Shown: positions 7,881 through 16,056 of the stretch, piece by piece
Layout: the number at the start of each line of letters is the position of its first letter
Numbering within the stretch: position 1 is the stretch's first letter
Assembly (NCBI GenBank): GCA_035280345.1
Contig: DATEGA010000074.1
Span: forward strand, 18,254-82,253
Source: DASSJF01 sp035280345
GTDB lineage: Bacteria > Sysuimicrobiota > Sysuimicrobiia > Sysuimicrobiales > Segetimicrobiaceae
Direction of reading: 5' to 3'
DNA length: 64,000 nt
Made by a program: the position numbers and the translations under genes
The notes under the pieces: generated by a model
Told to the model about the DNA's origin: nothing
The model's database searches: none
The model's input: only the letters and a program-made list of their open reading frames with translations

Positions 7881-9524
7881 TCAGGCTTTGTAGCGCACAT
7901 CGTACCACTCCGGGTAGTAGTGATAGACGTCGTACCGCACGCCCGTCACGGAGGCTTTTGCGCCGTCCACTGCGATCAGATTGTAGAGCGGCAGCGTCGC
8001 GGCCTGGTCCATGATCAGCATCTGGGCTTTCTGATACAGTGGCAGGCGCTCTTTCGCGTTCACGATCGCGCGGCCTTGATCAAGGAGGCCGTCGAGCGTG
8101 GGATTCCGGAAGTGGCCCATGTTCCAACCGCCGATATTCTTCGAGTGAAACTGCACCGTGAGAATATCCGGATCGATTCCGCGCCATTCCATGAAGGTCA
8201 TGTTGCTCTTGCCCTGACGCGCGAGTTCCTCGGAGGCCGGCAGCGCCATCGTCTGGATCTCCAGATCGATTCCCACAGCCCGCAGCATCCCCTGGATCGC
8301 CGTGAGCGCGGACACGGTTACGGGGTCGGACTTCACCGCGCAAACCATCTTGCAGGCCTGGCCGTTCTTCGCCCTGACGCCGCCGGGCCCCGCCTTCCAG
8401 CCGCCTTCCTCCAGCACCTGACGCGCCTTCGGCGGATCGAAGCGGTAGAGTTTCTCAACCTCCGCGTTATAGCCCCACACGACCGGCTTCAGCGGACCGA
8501 ACGCGACCGGCGAGATGCCGCCCGTGGCGATTCGCGCGACCACCTCTTTGTTGACCGCGAACTGCATGGCCCGTGCCACGGCGACGTCGTCGGTCGGGAA
8601 CCTGGACCGGTTGATCAGGAACATCACAGGCTCGCCGGCGTACATGTTCTTGTACACCTGAAATCGGGGGTCGCTTTGGACGCTGTCCACGTTGATGCCG
8701 GGCACGCGGTAGATGAAGTCCGCTTCGCCGCTGCGCAGCGCGTTGAGCCGAGTCTGGTCTTCCATGATGATGCGAAAGACCAGCGTGTCGAGGTACGGGG
8801 CCGTCTTGTGTGCGACGAGATCGGATGTGTTCACGTACTTGTCGTTCCGAACGAGCGTCACGTGGTCGCCGCGCACCCATTCCTGGAACCGGTACGGGCC
8901 GGTGCCCACCGGGTTCGACCCGAAGTCCGCGCCGTACTTCTTTACGGCGGTCGGAGAAATGACGCCGAGCACTACGTCGTGCAGGTTGTTGAAAAACGGC
9001 GCGTAGGGCTCCTTGAACGTCATCTTGATCGTCTTGGCATCCACGACCTGGCTCGACTGGTACGTGCCGATCTCGGAGAGACCGGTCTGCGACTTTGTGG
9101 CCGGATCAAGGATGCGGTCGAAGCTAAATTTGACCGCGTCGGCGTTGAACGGCGTGCCGTCGTGGAACGTGATCCCCTCGCGCAGGCGAAACGTCCACTC
9201 GCGCCCACCGTTCGAAACCTGCCAGCTGGTGGCGAGCCGTGGGTGCGCCCGTCCCTGTGTGTCGAGTTCGATCAGCGTCTCGACGACGTTCTTCAGGACG
9301 ACAATCCCGGGAATGTACGTCGCCGCGGCCGGGTCGAGGCTGTTTGGTTCGAGGAACATGCACGCGGTCAACTTTCCGCCGCGGTAGTCGGCCGCGCTGA
9401 CGGCCTGCCGCGCTCCGGTCAACCCGCGAACACCCGCGGCCGCCCATCCGAGCGCCGCAGCGCCCCGAATCGCGGCTCGCCTGGTTAACCGCCCGCCCGT
9501 CCCCGCTCTCGATCCCTCGCTCAC
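7881..9524 (-). CDS. Peptide-type ABC transporter substrate-binding protein
   Basis: Family 5 periplasmic receptor for the DppB/DppC pair encoded just upstream in the operon. The GTG at 9524 is preferred over an upstream GTG because GGGGAGGG precedes it at the right distance. The 547-residue protein has a twin-arginine signal (LTRRAAIRGAAALG, about residue 12 onward), the mature opening GKLTACMFLEPNSLDPAAA, and the hallmark ITFHDGTPFNADAVKFSFDR. No lipobox. The order permease, permease, receptor, with the receptor last, differs from the other peptide-type sets in the window, where the receptor comes first. Ligand unknown. Confidence 0.92.
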   Translation of the reverse strand: MSEGSRAGTGGRLTRRAAIRGAAALGWAAAGVRGLTGARQAVSAADYRGGKLTACMFLEPNSLDPAAATYIPGIVVLKNVVETLIELDTQGRAHPRLATSWQVSNGGREWTFRLREGITFHDGTPFNADAVKFSFDRILDPATKSQTGLSEIGTYQSSQVVDAKTIKMTFKEPYAPFFNNLHDVVLGVISPTAVKKYGADFGSNPVGTGPYRFQEWVRGDHVTLVRNDKYVNTSDLVAHKTAPYLDTLVFRIIMEDQTRLNALRSGEADFIYRVPGINVDSVQSDPRFQVYKNMYAGEPVMFLINRSRFPTDDVAVARAMQFAVNKEVVARIATGGISPVAFGPLKPVVWGYNAEVEKLYRFDPPKARQVLEEGGWKAGPGGVRAKNGQACKMVCAVKSDPVTVSALTAIQGMLRAVGIDLEIQTMALPASEELARQGKSNMTFMEWRGIDPDILTVQFHSKNIGGWNMGHFRNPTLDGLLDQGRAIVNAKERLPLYQKAQMLIMDQAATLPLYNLIAVDGAKASVTGVRYDVYHYYPEWYDVRYKA

Positions 9525-9560
9525 GCCGGTCCCTCCCCGTGGGGCTCCCACCCCGGTTTT

Positions 9561-10457
9561 TTACTTCAACCTCGGATCCAACGCGTCGCGCAAGCCGTCG
9601 CCGAACAGGTTGATCGACATCACCGTCACCATGATCGCGAGACCGGGAAACACCATCATCCACGGCGCCTTCTCCATGTACACGCGCCCGTTGCTCAGCA
9701 TGCTGCCCCACTCCGGCGTCGGGGGCTGCGCGCCCAAGCCGAGAAAGGACAACGCCGCTCCGGTGATGATCGCCGCGGCGACGCCGGTTGTCGCCAGCAC
9801 CGTGATCGGCGCAAAAATGTTCGGCAGGATGTGCCGGATGAGGATCTGCACGGGCGCACAGCCCACGACGCGCGCCGCCTGCACGTAATCCGCCTCCTTG
9901 GTCGACAGCACGCTCGACTGCGCCACCCGCGTGAACTGCGGAATCGACGCGATGCCGACGGCCACCATCAACGGCGTGATGCCGGACCCGAGCACGGCGA
10001 CGATTGCCAGCGCCAGCAAAATGCTGGGAAAGGCCAGCATCACATCCATCCACCGCATGATGAACGTGCCGGTCCAGCCCTCGTAGTAGCCGGCAATCAG
10101 CCCCAGCGCCACTCCGGCGGCCATCGCGATCGAGACGGCGATGAAGCCGACGCGCAGCGAGACTTGTCCGCCGAAGATCACCCGCGACAGCACGTCCCGG
10201 CCCTGCTCGTCCGTGCCGAACGGATGGGCGAACGCCGGCGCGCTCAGATACGCGGCAAAATCCAGCGCGTTGGGCGGATATGGGGAGATCGCGGGGGCAC
10301 AGAGCGCGGCCGCAAACACGAGCAACACGACGATGCCGCCGGCCAGCCCCGCACCATTTCGCCGCAGGCGCCTGATGAAAATCGCGAGCCGGCCGGCCGA
10401 TCGGTGCGCCGGCCGCGACAGCGCCTGCTTTCCGGATGCTGCCAGACCTGCGCTCAT
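9561..10457 (-). CDS. Peptide-type ABC transporter permease, DppC-like
   Basis: Channel subunit partnered with the DppB-like protein encoded 5 bases upstream. ATG at 10457 gives 298 residues; a GTG one codon earlier is equally possible. Visible features are an N-terminal helix after RRLRRNGAGLAGGIVVLL, the DppC marker AHPFGTDEQGRDVLSRVIFG, the EAA docking loop from about residue 189 (DYVQAARVVGCAPVQILIRH), SFLGLGAQPPTPEWGSML and the C-terminal GDGLRDALDPRLK. The longer open frame to 11006 overlaps dppB and is not the gene. Confidence 0.92.
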   Translation of the reverse strand: MSAGLAASGKQALSRPAHRSAGRLAIFIRRLRRNGAGLAGGIVVLLVFAAALCAPAISPYPPNALDFAAYLSAPAFAHPFGTDEQGRDVLSRVIFGGQVSLRVGFIAVSIAMAAGVALGLIAGYYEGWTGTFIMRWMDVMLAFPSILLALAIVAVLGSGITPLMVAVGIASIPQFTRVAQSSVLSTKEADYVQAARVVGCAPVQILIRHILPNIFAPITVLATTGVAAAIITGAALSFLGLGAQPPTPEWGSMLSNGRVYMEKAPWMMVFPGLAIMVTVMSINLFGDGLRDALDPRLK

Positions 10458-10462
10458 CACGC

Positions 10463-11392
10463 CTACTGGTAGTGGATCCGGGGATCGAACCACGCATACG
10501 ACACATCGATCACGAGATTGAGCAGGACGTACGTCAGCGCCGCCAGCATCACGACTCCCTGGACCAGGAAGTAGTCCTTGTACAGGACGGCGTCGACCGC
10601 GAGCCGGCCGATGCCCTGACGGGCGAACACCGTCTCGACAACCACTGTGCCGCCGAGCAGCCGGCCCGCGTGGAGACCGATCAGCGTGATAATCGGAATC
10701 ATCGCCGCCTTGAGGACGTGGCGGAAGATGACGGTGCGCTCGCTCAATCCCTTCGCATGCGCGATCAGCACGTACTCGCGGCGCAGTACTTCGAGGACGC
10801 TCGATCGCACCATCCGCGCGATAAAAGCCGCGGCGTCGTAGCCGAGGGCGACCGCGGGAAGCACGAGCGCCTTCCAGCCGAGCCCGCCGACGATGGGCAC
10901 CCATCGCAGGCGCACCGCGAACAGATAGATCAAGAGCAGACCCGACCAGAAGATCGGAATCGAAAGGCCGCCGAGCGAGAAGATCATCGCGGCGTTGTCG
11001 ATCCACGTGTTGTGGCGCACTGCGGCCATAAGCCCAAGGCCGCCGCCAACCACAACCGCGAACAGCAGCGCGGCCCCCGCGAGCTCGAGCGTTGCGGGAT
11101 ACTGCTCGAGCACCGAAGTCGTGACCGGCCGGTTGGTGTAAAACGAACGCCCCAGATCCCCCACCGCCGCGCGGCCCACGAACCCGGCGTACTGCACGGC
11201 AAGCGGACGATCGAGCCCGAGTTGGTGGCGGATGCGCGCTTCCTGCTCCGGCGTGATGGCGGCGGACTCTCGCACCGCGATGAGGCGCACGAGATCGCCC
11301 GGCACGGCGTGCAGGATGCCGAAGACCAAGACGGACACCCCGAGCAAAATCGGCAAGGTCGCCAGCAGCCGGCGGAGAATGTACGCTCCCAT
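10463..11392 (-). CDS. Peptide-type ABC transporter permease, DppB-like
   Basis: First channel subunit of the importer in the 6038-15139 operon. The ATG at 11392 gives the canonical opening MGAYILRRLLATLPILLGVS and 309 residues with about six membrane helices. The EAA loop begins near residue 205 (EYVLIAHAKGLSERTVIFRH), with Ile-Ala replacing the usual Thr-Ala, and GIGRLAVDAVLYKDY follows. The tail is VSYAWFDPRIHYQ. It begins 19 bases after the Gfo/Idh gene. An in-frame extension upstream to 11803 overlaps that gene and is not real. Confidence 0.92.
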   Translation of the reverse strand: MGAYILRRLLATLPILLGVSVLVFGILHAVPGDLVRLIAVRESAAITPEQEARIRHQLGLDRPLAVQYAGFVGRAAVGDLGRSFYTNRPVTTSVLEQYPATLELAGAALLFAVVVGGGLGLMAAVRHNTWIDNAAMIFSLGGLSIPIFWSGLLLIYLFAVRLRWVPIVGGLGWKALVLPAVALGYDAAAFIARMVRSSVLEVLRREYVLIAHAKGLSERTVIFRHVLKAAMIPIITLIGLHAGRLLGGTVVVETVFARQGIGRLAVDAVLYKDYFLVQGVVMLAALTYVLLNLVIDVSYAWFDPRIHYQ

Positions 11393-11411
11393 CGCGCGCC
11401 GCCCGCGGGCC

Positions 11412-12533
11412 CTAGGCCGGACCGACGTCGACCCAGCGCCGCTTGTCGAGGGACGTGCGGATCGCCGCGACGACGCGTTGCGCGGCCAGGCCGTCGTCGA
11501 AGGTTGGACCGGTCGCGCGGCCGTTCCGGACGTCGCTGATAAAGCCGGCGTCGAGCCGGGTGTTGTAGTGCGCCAGGAGGCCGAGCGGCATCCAGCCCGC
11601 GCTGTCCTCCGGATCCGGGGGCGCGGCGAACTCGAGCAGCACCCGCGGCTCCGCCTCTGCGATCGTCGAGGCGAGGAGCCGCTCAGTCCGGCGCGTGGTA
11701 GGGTCAAGCTGCCAGGCGAGCGAGCCGGTACGGCCGTACACGCGCAGTCCACCCCCGCCGATGGGAAGCGACGCCCACCCAGCTTTGAACAGCGCCTGTC
11801 CACCGTTCTCGTAGACCGCGATCCACGCCGAAATATCGTCCACGTCGACGACGGAGTGTCCGTCCATCGGGGGCCGCTTCGGCACCGTGGTCAGTCCGTG
11901 AGCGACTACCCGCGTCACCGGCCCGCCGAGCCACAGGGCCAAATCGATACTGTGCACCCCGTACTCGACGAAAACGCCGCCGTTGGCGCGGGCACGACGC
12001 ATCTTCCAGTGGAGCGGCTTCTCCGGGTCGACGAACTGAGCATTCACCACCGAGCTCTCAAACGCCACCACTTCGCCGACGTAGCCTTCGTCGATCAATG
12101 TTTTCATCCGAGAGACGACGGGTGAACAACGGAACAGAAACCCCATCTTGCCGACTCGCTCCCGGGCGTGGAGTGCCGCCACCATCTCTTCCGCTTCCGC
12201 GACGGAATATGCAAGCGGCTTCTCGCACAGAACGTGTGCATTGGCTTCAATGAGCCGCATGACGACGTTGTGGTGTACGTCTGTCGGAGTGGCGACGACG
12301 GCGGCGTCGAGGGACTCCACGTTCCGCAGCATCGACTCGACGTCGGCGAAGACCGCGGGCACGCGGTAGCGTGCCGCCGCCGGTTCAAGCAGATCGGTGC
12401 GCGGATCGACGAGAGCCACGACGTCAACCCCCTCATACGCGGTGAGCGCGGGAAGGTGGGCCCGCACGCCCCAGGCGCCGGCACCGACAATCGCGAGGCG
12501 AAGCCGTGAGCTCCTTATGGTCGTGTCCCCCAA
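11412..12533 (-). CDS. Gfo/Idh/MocA family oxidoreductase
   Basis: NAD(P)-dependent dehydrogenase of the glucose-fructose/inositol dehydrogenase family. It has an N-terminal Rossmann fold (LAIVGAGAWGVRAHLPAL), the conserved HVLCEKPLAYS with its catalytic-region Lys, then the mixed alpha/beta domain containing EYGVHSIDLALWLGG, where the His is the usual proton-relay residue. The product is 373 residues from a TTG start at 12533. No good ribosome-binding site precedes that TTG, although AAGGAG occurs a few codons inside the gene without a standard start codon after it, so the true N-terminus is uncertain. It lies between the aldo-keto reductase (36-base gap) and dppB (19-base gap). Confidence 0.9.
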   Translation of the reverse strand: MGDTTIRSSRLRLAIVGAGAWGVRAHLPALTAYEGVDVVALVDPRTDLLEPAAARYRVPAVFADVESMLRNVESLDAAVVATPTDVHHNVVMRLIEANAHVLCEKPLAYSVAEAEEMVAALHARERVGKMGFLFRCSPVVSRMKTLIDEGYVGEVVAFESSVVNAQFVDPEKPLHWKMRRARANGGVFVEYGVHSIDLALWLGGPVTRVVAHGLTTVPKRPPMDGHSVVDVDDISAWIAVYENGGQALFKAGWASLPIGGGGLRVYGRTGSLAWQLDPTTRRTERLLASTIAEAEPRVLLEFAAPPDPEDSAGWMPLGLLAHYNTRLDAGFISDVRNGRATGPTFDDGLAAQRVVAAIRTSLDKRRWVDVGPA

Positions 12534-12569
12534 ACGAAATTGACGGCGCCGAACGGTCTCGCGTTACTC

Positions 12570-13556
12570 CTAGACGCCCGCGTGCCGAATGGCCGCCTCC
12601 ATCTCGTCGAGTTCCCCCTGGCCCAGGATGATGTCCCTAGCCGGCAACCACCCATCGAGCTGCTCCGGCCGCCGCGCCCCGCAGATCGCACCCGTGACGC
12701 CGGGCCGGGACAGCACCCACGCCACGGCGAGCGGCGGCAGCTCCATGCGCAGACGTTGCGCCAGCTGCCGCAACAGATCAACGAAATTCAGATTCGCCGA
12801 CAGCGCCGGCTCCTGGAACCTGGGCAGGCTTCGGCGCCGGTCGTCTTCCGTCAGGCCGGCCAGCCGCGCCCGGTCGATAGCACCGGCCAGCAATCCGGTC
12901 GCGAGCGGTCCGTACGTGATCACGCCCGTGCCGTGGGCGGCGCACCACGGAATCACTTCCGACAGCGCCGCACGGTTGATCAGATTGAGAGGCACTTGCT
13001 GAGAGTCGACGTGGCGGATCTTCTCGCAGCGCTCGAGCAGACCGACGTCGAAGTTGGAGACACCGCTCCACCGCACTTTACCTTCCTCGATCAACTCGAC
13101 CATCGTGCTCCACGAGTCTTCCACAGCCGTTCCCGTGACGTTGTCCGGCCAGTGAAACTGATACAAGTCGATCCGCTCGACGCCGAGACGCAGAAGGCTC
13201 TGCTCGCACTCCGCGCGGATGGACGCCGGCCGCAGGTTGCGGGTCACCGCGTCGAACGCGGCCGGTCCGCCGCCGGCCGGCCACGTCAGCCCGCATTTGG
13301 TAAAGATGTACACGTCCTTGCCGGGCGTCCAAGACCGCAAGGCGCGGCCGGTGACTTCTTCGGAGTGGCCCATCCCGTAGATCGGCGCGGTGTCGATCCA
13401 GTTGATCCCGGACTCAATTGCATGGCGGATCGTGCGGATGGACTCTTGATCGTCGGCGGGCCCCAACCCGAGGCCGCCCTCGCCGCTGAACACCCACGAC
13501 CCCAAGCCCAACACGGTGATCTCCGGTCCTTCACGTCCGAGCCGCCGGGTCTGCAC
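12570..13556 (-). CDS. Aldo/keto reductase
   Basis: NADPH-dependent carbonyl reductase of the (beta/alpha)8 aldo-keto family, 328 residues from a GTG start. The catalytic tetrad is visible: Asp and Tyr in WIDTAPIYGMG, Lys in IFTKCG, and His in YQFHWPD. SGVSNFDVGLLERC and the cofactor-binding AWVLSRPGVTGAICGARRPE complete the pattern of the bacterial AKR branch related to L-glyceraldehyde 3-phosphate and pyridoxal reductases. It is the second gene of the leftward operon, 29 bases after the FAD oxidoreductase. Together with the Gfo/Idh and SDR genes it gives the operon four redox enzymes. Substrate unknown. Confidence 0.92.
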   Translation of the reverse strand: MQTRRLGREGPEITVLGLGSWVFSGEGGLGLGPADDQESIRTIRHAIESGINWIDTAPIYGMGHSEEVTGRALRSWTPGKDVYIFTKCGLTWPAGGGPAAFDAVTRNLRPASIRAECEQSLLRLGVERIDLYQFHWPDNVTGTAVEDSWSTMVELIEEGKVRWSGVSNFDVGLLERCEKIRHVDSQQVPLNLINRAALSEVIPWCAAHGTGVITYGPLATGLLAGAIDRARLAGLTEDDRRRSLPRFQEPALSANLNFVDLLRQLAQRLRMELPPLAVAWVLSRPGVTGAICGARRPEQLDGWLPARDIILGQGELDEMEAAIRHAGV

Positions 13557-13585
13557 GAACTCTGCCTCCGGTAGATGCTTCGAGT

Positions 13586-15139
13586 CTAGCGTGGCGCCTC
13601 GGCCAACTTGTCGGCGAGGATCGCCTGCGCCGCGTTGTGGCCGGGCGCACCAGTCACTTCACCGCCGGGATGCGTACCGCCGCCGCACAGGTACAGGTCC
13701 CGGATCGGCGTCCGATAATGCGCCCAGCCCGGCATCGGCCGGCTCGCGAAGAACTGGCTGGGCACGATGTCGAGATGCCGGATGTTGCCGTCCGTCAGGC
13801 CGACGCGCTCCTCGAGGTCTTGCGGCGTGAACAGCTTGTAGTCGACCAGGCAGTCGCGGATGTCCGGCGCGTACTTGGCCAGCGTGTCGATGACGTGTTC
13901 GGTGATTTCCTCGCGCCGCTCGTCCCACGTCCCTTCAGCGAGGTGCACGGGCGCGTAGGATGCCCAGATCGACATCACGTGCTTCCCAAGCGGCGCCATC
14001 GTCGGATCGTAACCGGACGGGATCTGAATATCCAGGACGGGTCCGCGCGGCGACCGCCCGTGCTTCGCGTCGTCCCAGGCCTGCATGAAGTACTCGACGG
14101 ACGGCGAGATCTTTGTGTAGGCGAGGTATTTCACGTCGAAGTCGCCGAGGAAGTAGCGAGAGAGATCAGGCAGCCGGCCGAGCGCCGCGTGAAACTTGAA
14201 GTACGCGGCATTGGTCTTCAGCCGCTCGACGCGCCTGCGGAAGTCACTAGGGAGATGCTTTTCGTCGAGGAGTCGCAGGAACGTACGCTTCGGGTCGGCA
14301 TTCGACACGACCGTCTTTGCACGGACCTCTTCACCGTCTGCGAGGCGCACGCCGACCGTGACGCCGTCCCGCACCACAATCTCCGAAATGGCGGCTCCCG
14401 TCCGGATCGTCGCACCCGCAGCTCGCGCCGATGCTGCCATCGCCTCCGTGATGGCTCCCATCCCGCCGCGGACGATACCGGTGTTCTCGTGTGGGGTCAG
14501 CGCGCTCGACCGAATGTAGCCGAAGGACCACGCGCTGCCCGGAGCCGTTGCGTCGCCGGCGTCGTGCGCGTGAATGAACGCGCCGCGAATCGCTTCGTCC
14601 TCGAAAAACTCCGTGACCACGTCCACGACGCTCGCGGTCAGCAAGTAGTCGAAGAACGTGCGGTCCTCCGAAGTGCCTTGTCTCGCCGCGAGATCAGCCA
14701 GCGTCGGCGGCGACGTCAGAAAATACGGGTAAATCAGCTCGGCGGCGCGGTCCCAGAACGCGACCCACCGCGGATATGCCTCGGCGTCCCGCTTGGAGAA
14801 GCGCCCGATCCAGTCCTGAGTCCGTTGGACGCTGTCCCACGTCATCAGCACACGGCCGTCCGGGTACAGGACGGTTTTCAGTGGATCGAGCGGGGAGACA
14901 TGGAACCCGTACCGGCGCAGTTCGAGATCTTCGATGACCTTCGCTTGAAGCAGGTAGCAGTAGTACGAGCACGCGGAAAACCGGTACCCGGGAAACAACT
15001 CCTCCGTCACGCACGCGCCGCCGATGATGTCACGGCGTTCAAGCACGAGGACGTTCAGCCCCGCTTTGGCAAGATACGCGGCACACACCAGCCCGTTGTG
15101 CCCCGCGCCTACGATCACGACGTCGCGCTGATCGCTCAT
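13586..15139 (-). CDS. FAD-dependent oxidoreductase, phytoene-dehydrogenase-related (PYROXD2-like)
   Basis: First gene of the eight-gene leftward operon. The 517-residue protein begins with an FAD-binding Rossmann motif (VVIVGAGHNGLVCAAYLAKAG, then VLERRDIIGGACVTEELFPG) and ends with the flavin-contact region YLCGGGTHPGGEVTGAPGHN. The layout matches the NAD(P)/FAD oxidoreductases annotated as phytoene dehydrogenase-related or PYROXD2-like, whose substrates are mostly unknown; no carotenoid genes lie nearby. The ATG at 15139 is used; a GTG two codons earlier is possible. Its promoter region is shared with the divergent GntR gene and contains a 14-bp palindrome. Confidence 0.9.
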   Translation of the reverse strand: MSDQRDVVIVGAGHNGLVCAAYLAKAGLNVLVLERRDIIGGACVTEELFPGYRFSACSYYCYLLQAKVIEDLELRRYGFHVSPLDPLKTVLYPDGRVLMTWDSVQRTQDWIGRFSKRDAEAYPRWVAFWDRAAELIYPYFLTSPPTLADLAARQGTSEDRTFFDYLLTASVVDVVTEFFEDEAIRGAFIHAHDAGDATAPGSAWSFGYIRSSALTPHENTGIVRGGMGAITEAMAASARAAGATIRTGAAISEIVVRDGVTVGVRLADGEEVRAKTVVSNADPKRTFLRLLDEKHLPSDFRRRVERLKTNAAYFKFHAALGRLPDLSRYFLGDFDVKYLAYTKISPSVEYFMQAWDDAKHGRSPRGPVLDIQIPSGYDPTMAPLGKHVMSIWASYAPVHLAEGTWDERREEITEHVIDTLAKYAPDIRDCLVDYKLFTPQDLEERVGLTDGNIRHLDIVPSQFFASRPMPGWAHYRTPIRDLYLCGGGTHPGGEVTGAPGHNAAQAILADKLAEAPR

Positions 15140-15228
15140 AGACACCCATTTCCGGGAACGTCCACCGGCCCCTCGCGGCTCGTCGCCAGCGGTGGCGACA
15201 GGTCGCGGCGGTCGGATTGTCGAATGTT

Positions 15229-15242
15229 AACTGTCGACAGTT
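15229..15242. promoter_or_regulatory. Perfect 14-bp palindrome, probable GntR/FCD operator
   Basis: AACTGTCGACAGTT is a perfect palindrome with a TGTCGACA core, centred 97 bases upstream of the FAD oxidoreductase start (15139) and 50 bases upstream of the proposed GntR start (15286). FCD-type GntR regulators commonly bind short palindromes of this kind in divergent promoter regions, so self-regulation together with control of the leftward operon is likely. Its position inside the frame that begins at 15217 is one reason for choosing the later start of the regulator. Confidence 0.6.
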
Positions 15243-15285
15243 CTCTCACCTGCCTAATGTCTGGAGTTGGGGTGACATCGAGACG

Positions 15286-15990
15286 TTGAAAAACACCCTG
15301 GCTGAAGCGTCGCGCCCTCTGTCGCGGCGCCTGTTCGTTGACGACGTCCGAGATGCGCTTGTCGAGGCCATCCTCGCCGGGAAGTTCGCGCCCGGGGAAC
15401 GCATCGTCGAAGCGAATGTGGCCCGAGAGCTGGATGTGAGCCGCGGTCCCGTGCGGGAGGCGTTTCGTGAACTCGCCGAGCAGGGCCTCCTCGTCCTGAG
15501 CGCGCACCGCGGGGCGCGGGTGTCGGCCCTCGCGGGTGCCGACGCGTACGAAGTCTACAGCCTCATGGCCGTGACCGAGCACCTGGCGTTCCGGCTGCTA
15601 AAACGAAGGCTGTCGCCGTCCCTCTTAGTGGAACTGCGCAGCGCCGTGCTCGCCATGAGTGTGGCGGCGGAGCGGCACGACGTCTTGGGGGTCGCCCGGG
15701 CGGATCTGCAGTTCAACGACGTGCTCTTTCGTCACGTGGCACACGGACGTCTCAAACATCTGTGGCAGCGCTTCAAGTTCCAAAGCTATCTCCTCGTCAG
15801 GGACTATGCGACGGCGGTGTACCCGTCGTTGACCGCGATGGTCACACATCACGCCAAAATGGTCGACCTGCTCGAGACGGCCGACTGGGACCAGTTGTTC
15901 ACCTACCTGCACCACAACGACCAACGGATCGAAGCCCACTTCCGGGAATGGACTGGCGCGGCGCCCGGCTCGCCTCCGGCCGCCCTATAA
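15286..15990 (+). CDS. GntR family transcriptional regulator, FadR/FCD subfamily
   Basis: DNA-binding repressor or activator responding to a small organic acid. An N-terminal winged helix-turn-helix runs through VRDALVEAILAGKFAPGERI and NVARELDVSRGPVREAFREL to VLSAHRGARV. A helical FCD ligand domain follows, with the likely metal/ligand residues in DLQFNDVLFRHVAHGRL and the C-terminal HHNDQRIEAHFREW. TTG at 15286 gives 234 residues, the usual size, and keeps the palindrome at 15229 outside the gene. A TTG at 15217 would lengthen it by 23 residues without family match. It is divergent from the FAD oxidoreductase operon and 66 bases upstream of the SBP at 16057, so it may control both. Confidence 0.85.
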   Translation: MKNTLAEASRPLSRRLFVDDVRDALVEAILAGKFAPGERIVEANVARELDVSRGPVREAFRELAEQGLLVLSAHRGARVSALAGADAYEVYSLMAVTEHLAFRLLKRRLSPSLLVELRSAVLAMSVAAERHDVLGVARADLQFNDVLFRHVAHGRLKHLWQRFKFQSYLLVRDYATAVYPSLTAMVTHHAKMVDLLETADWDQLFTYLHHNDQRIEAHFREWTGAAPGSPPAAL

Positions 15991-16056
15991 CGGGTCTTGC
16001 ATGGCGGCCGGCACCGTGAACGGCGAACGGCCGCTCCAACACCTTAGGGAGGGAAG

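Noticed and set aside
6423..9488. A very long open frame (over 1000 codons) on the + strand
   Set aside because: It runs antisense to the SDR, PuuE-like and receptor genes, all of which have family motifs. Long antisense frames are expected in GC-rich genes.
13586..15139. A carotenoid biosynthesis phytoene desaturase
   Set aside because: The protein is of the PYROXD2-like branch and no crtB, crtY or other carotenoid gene is nearby.
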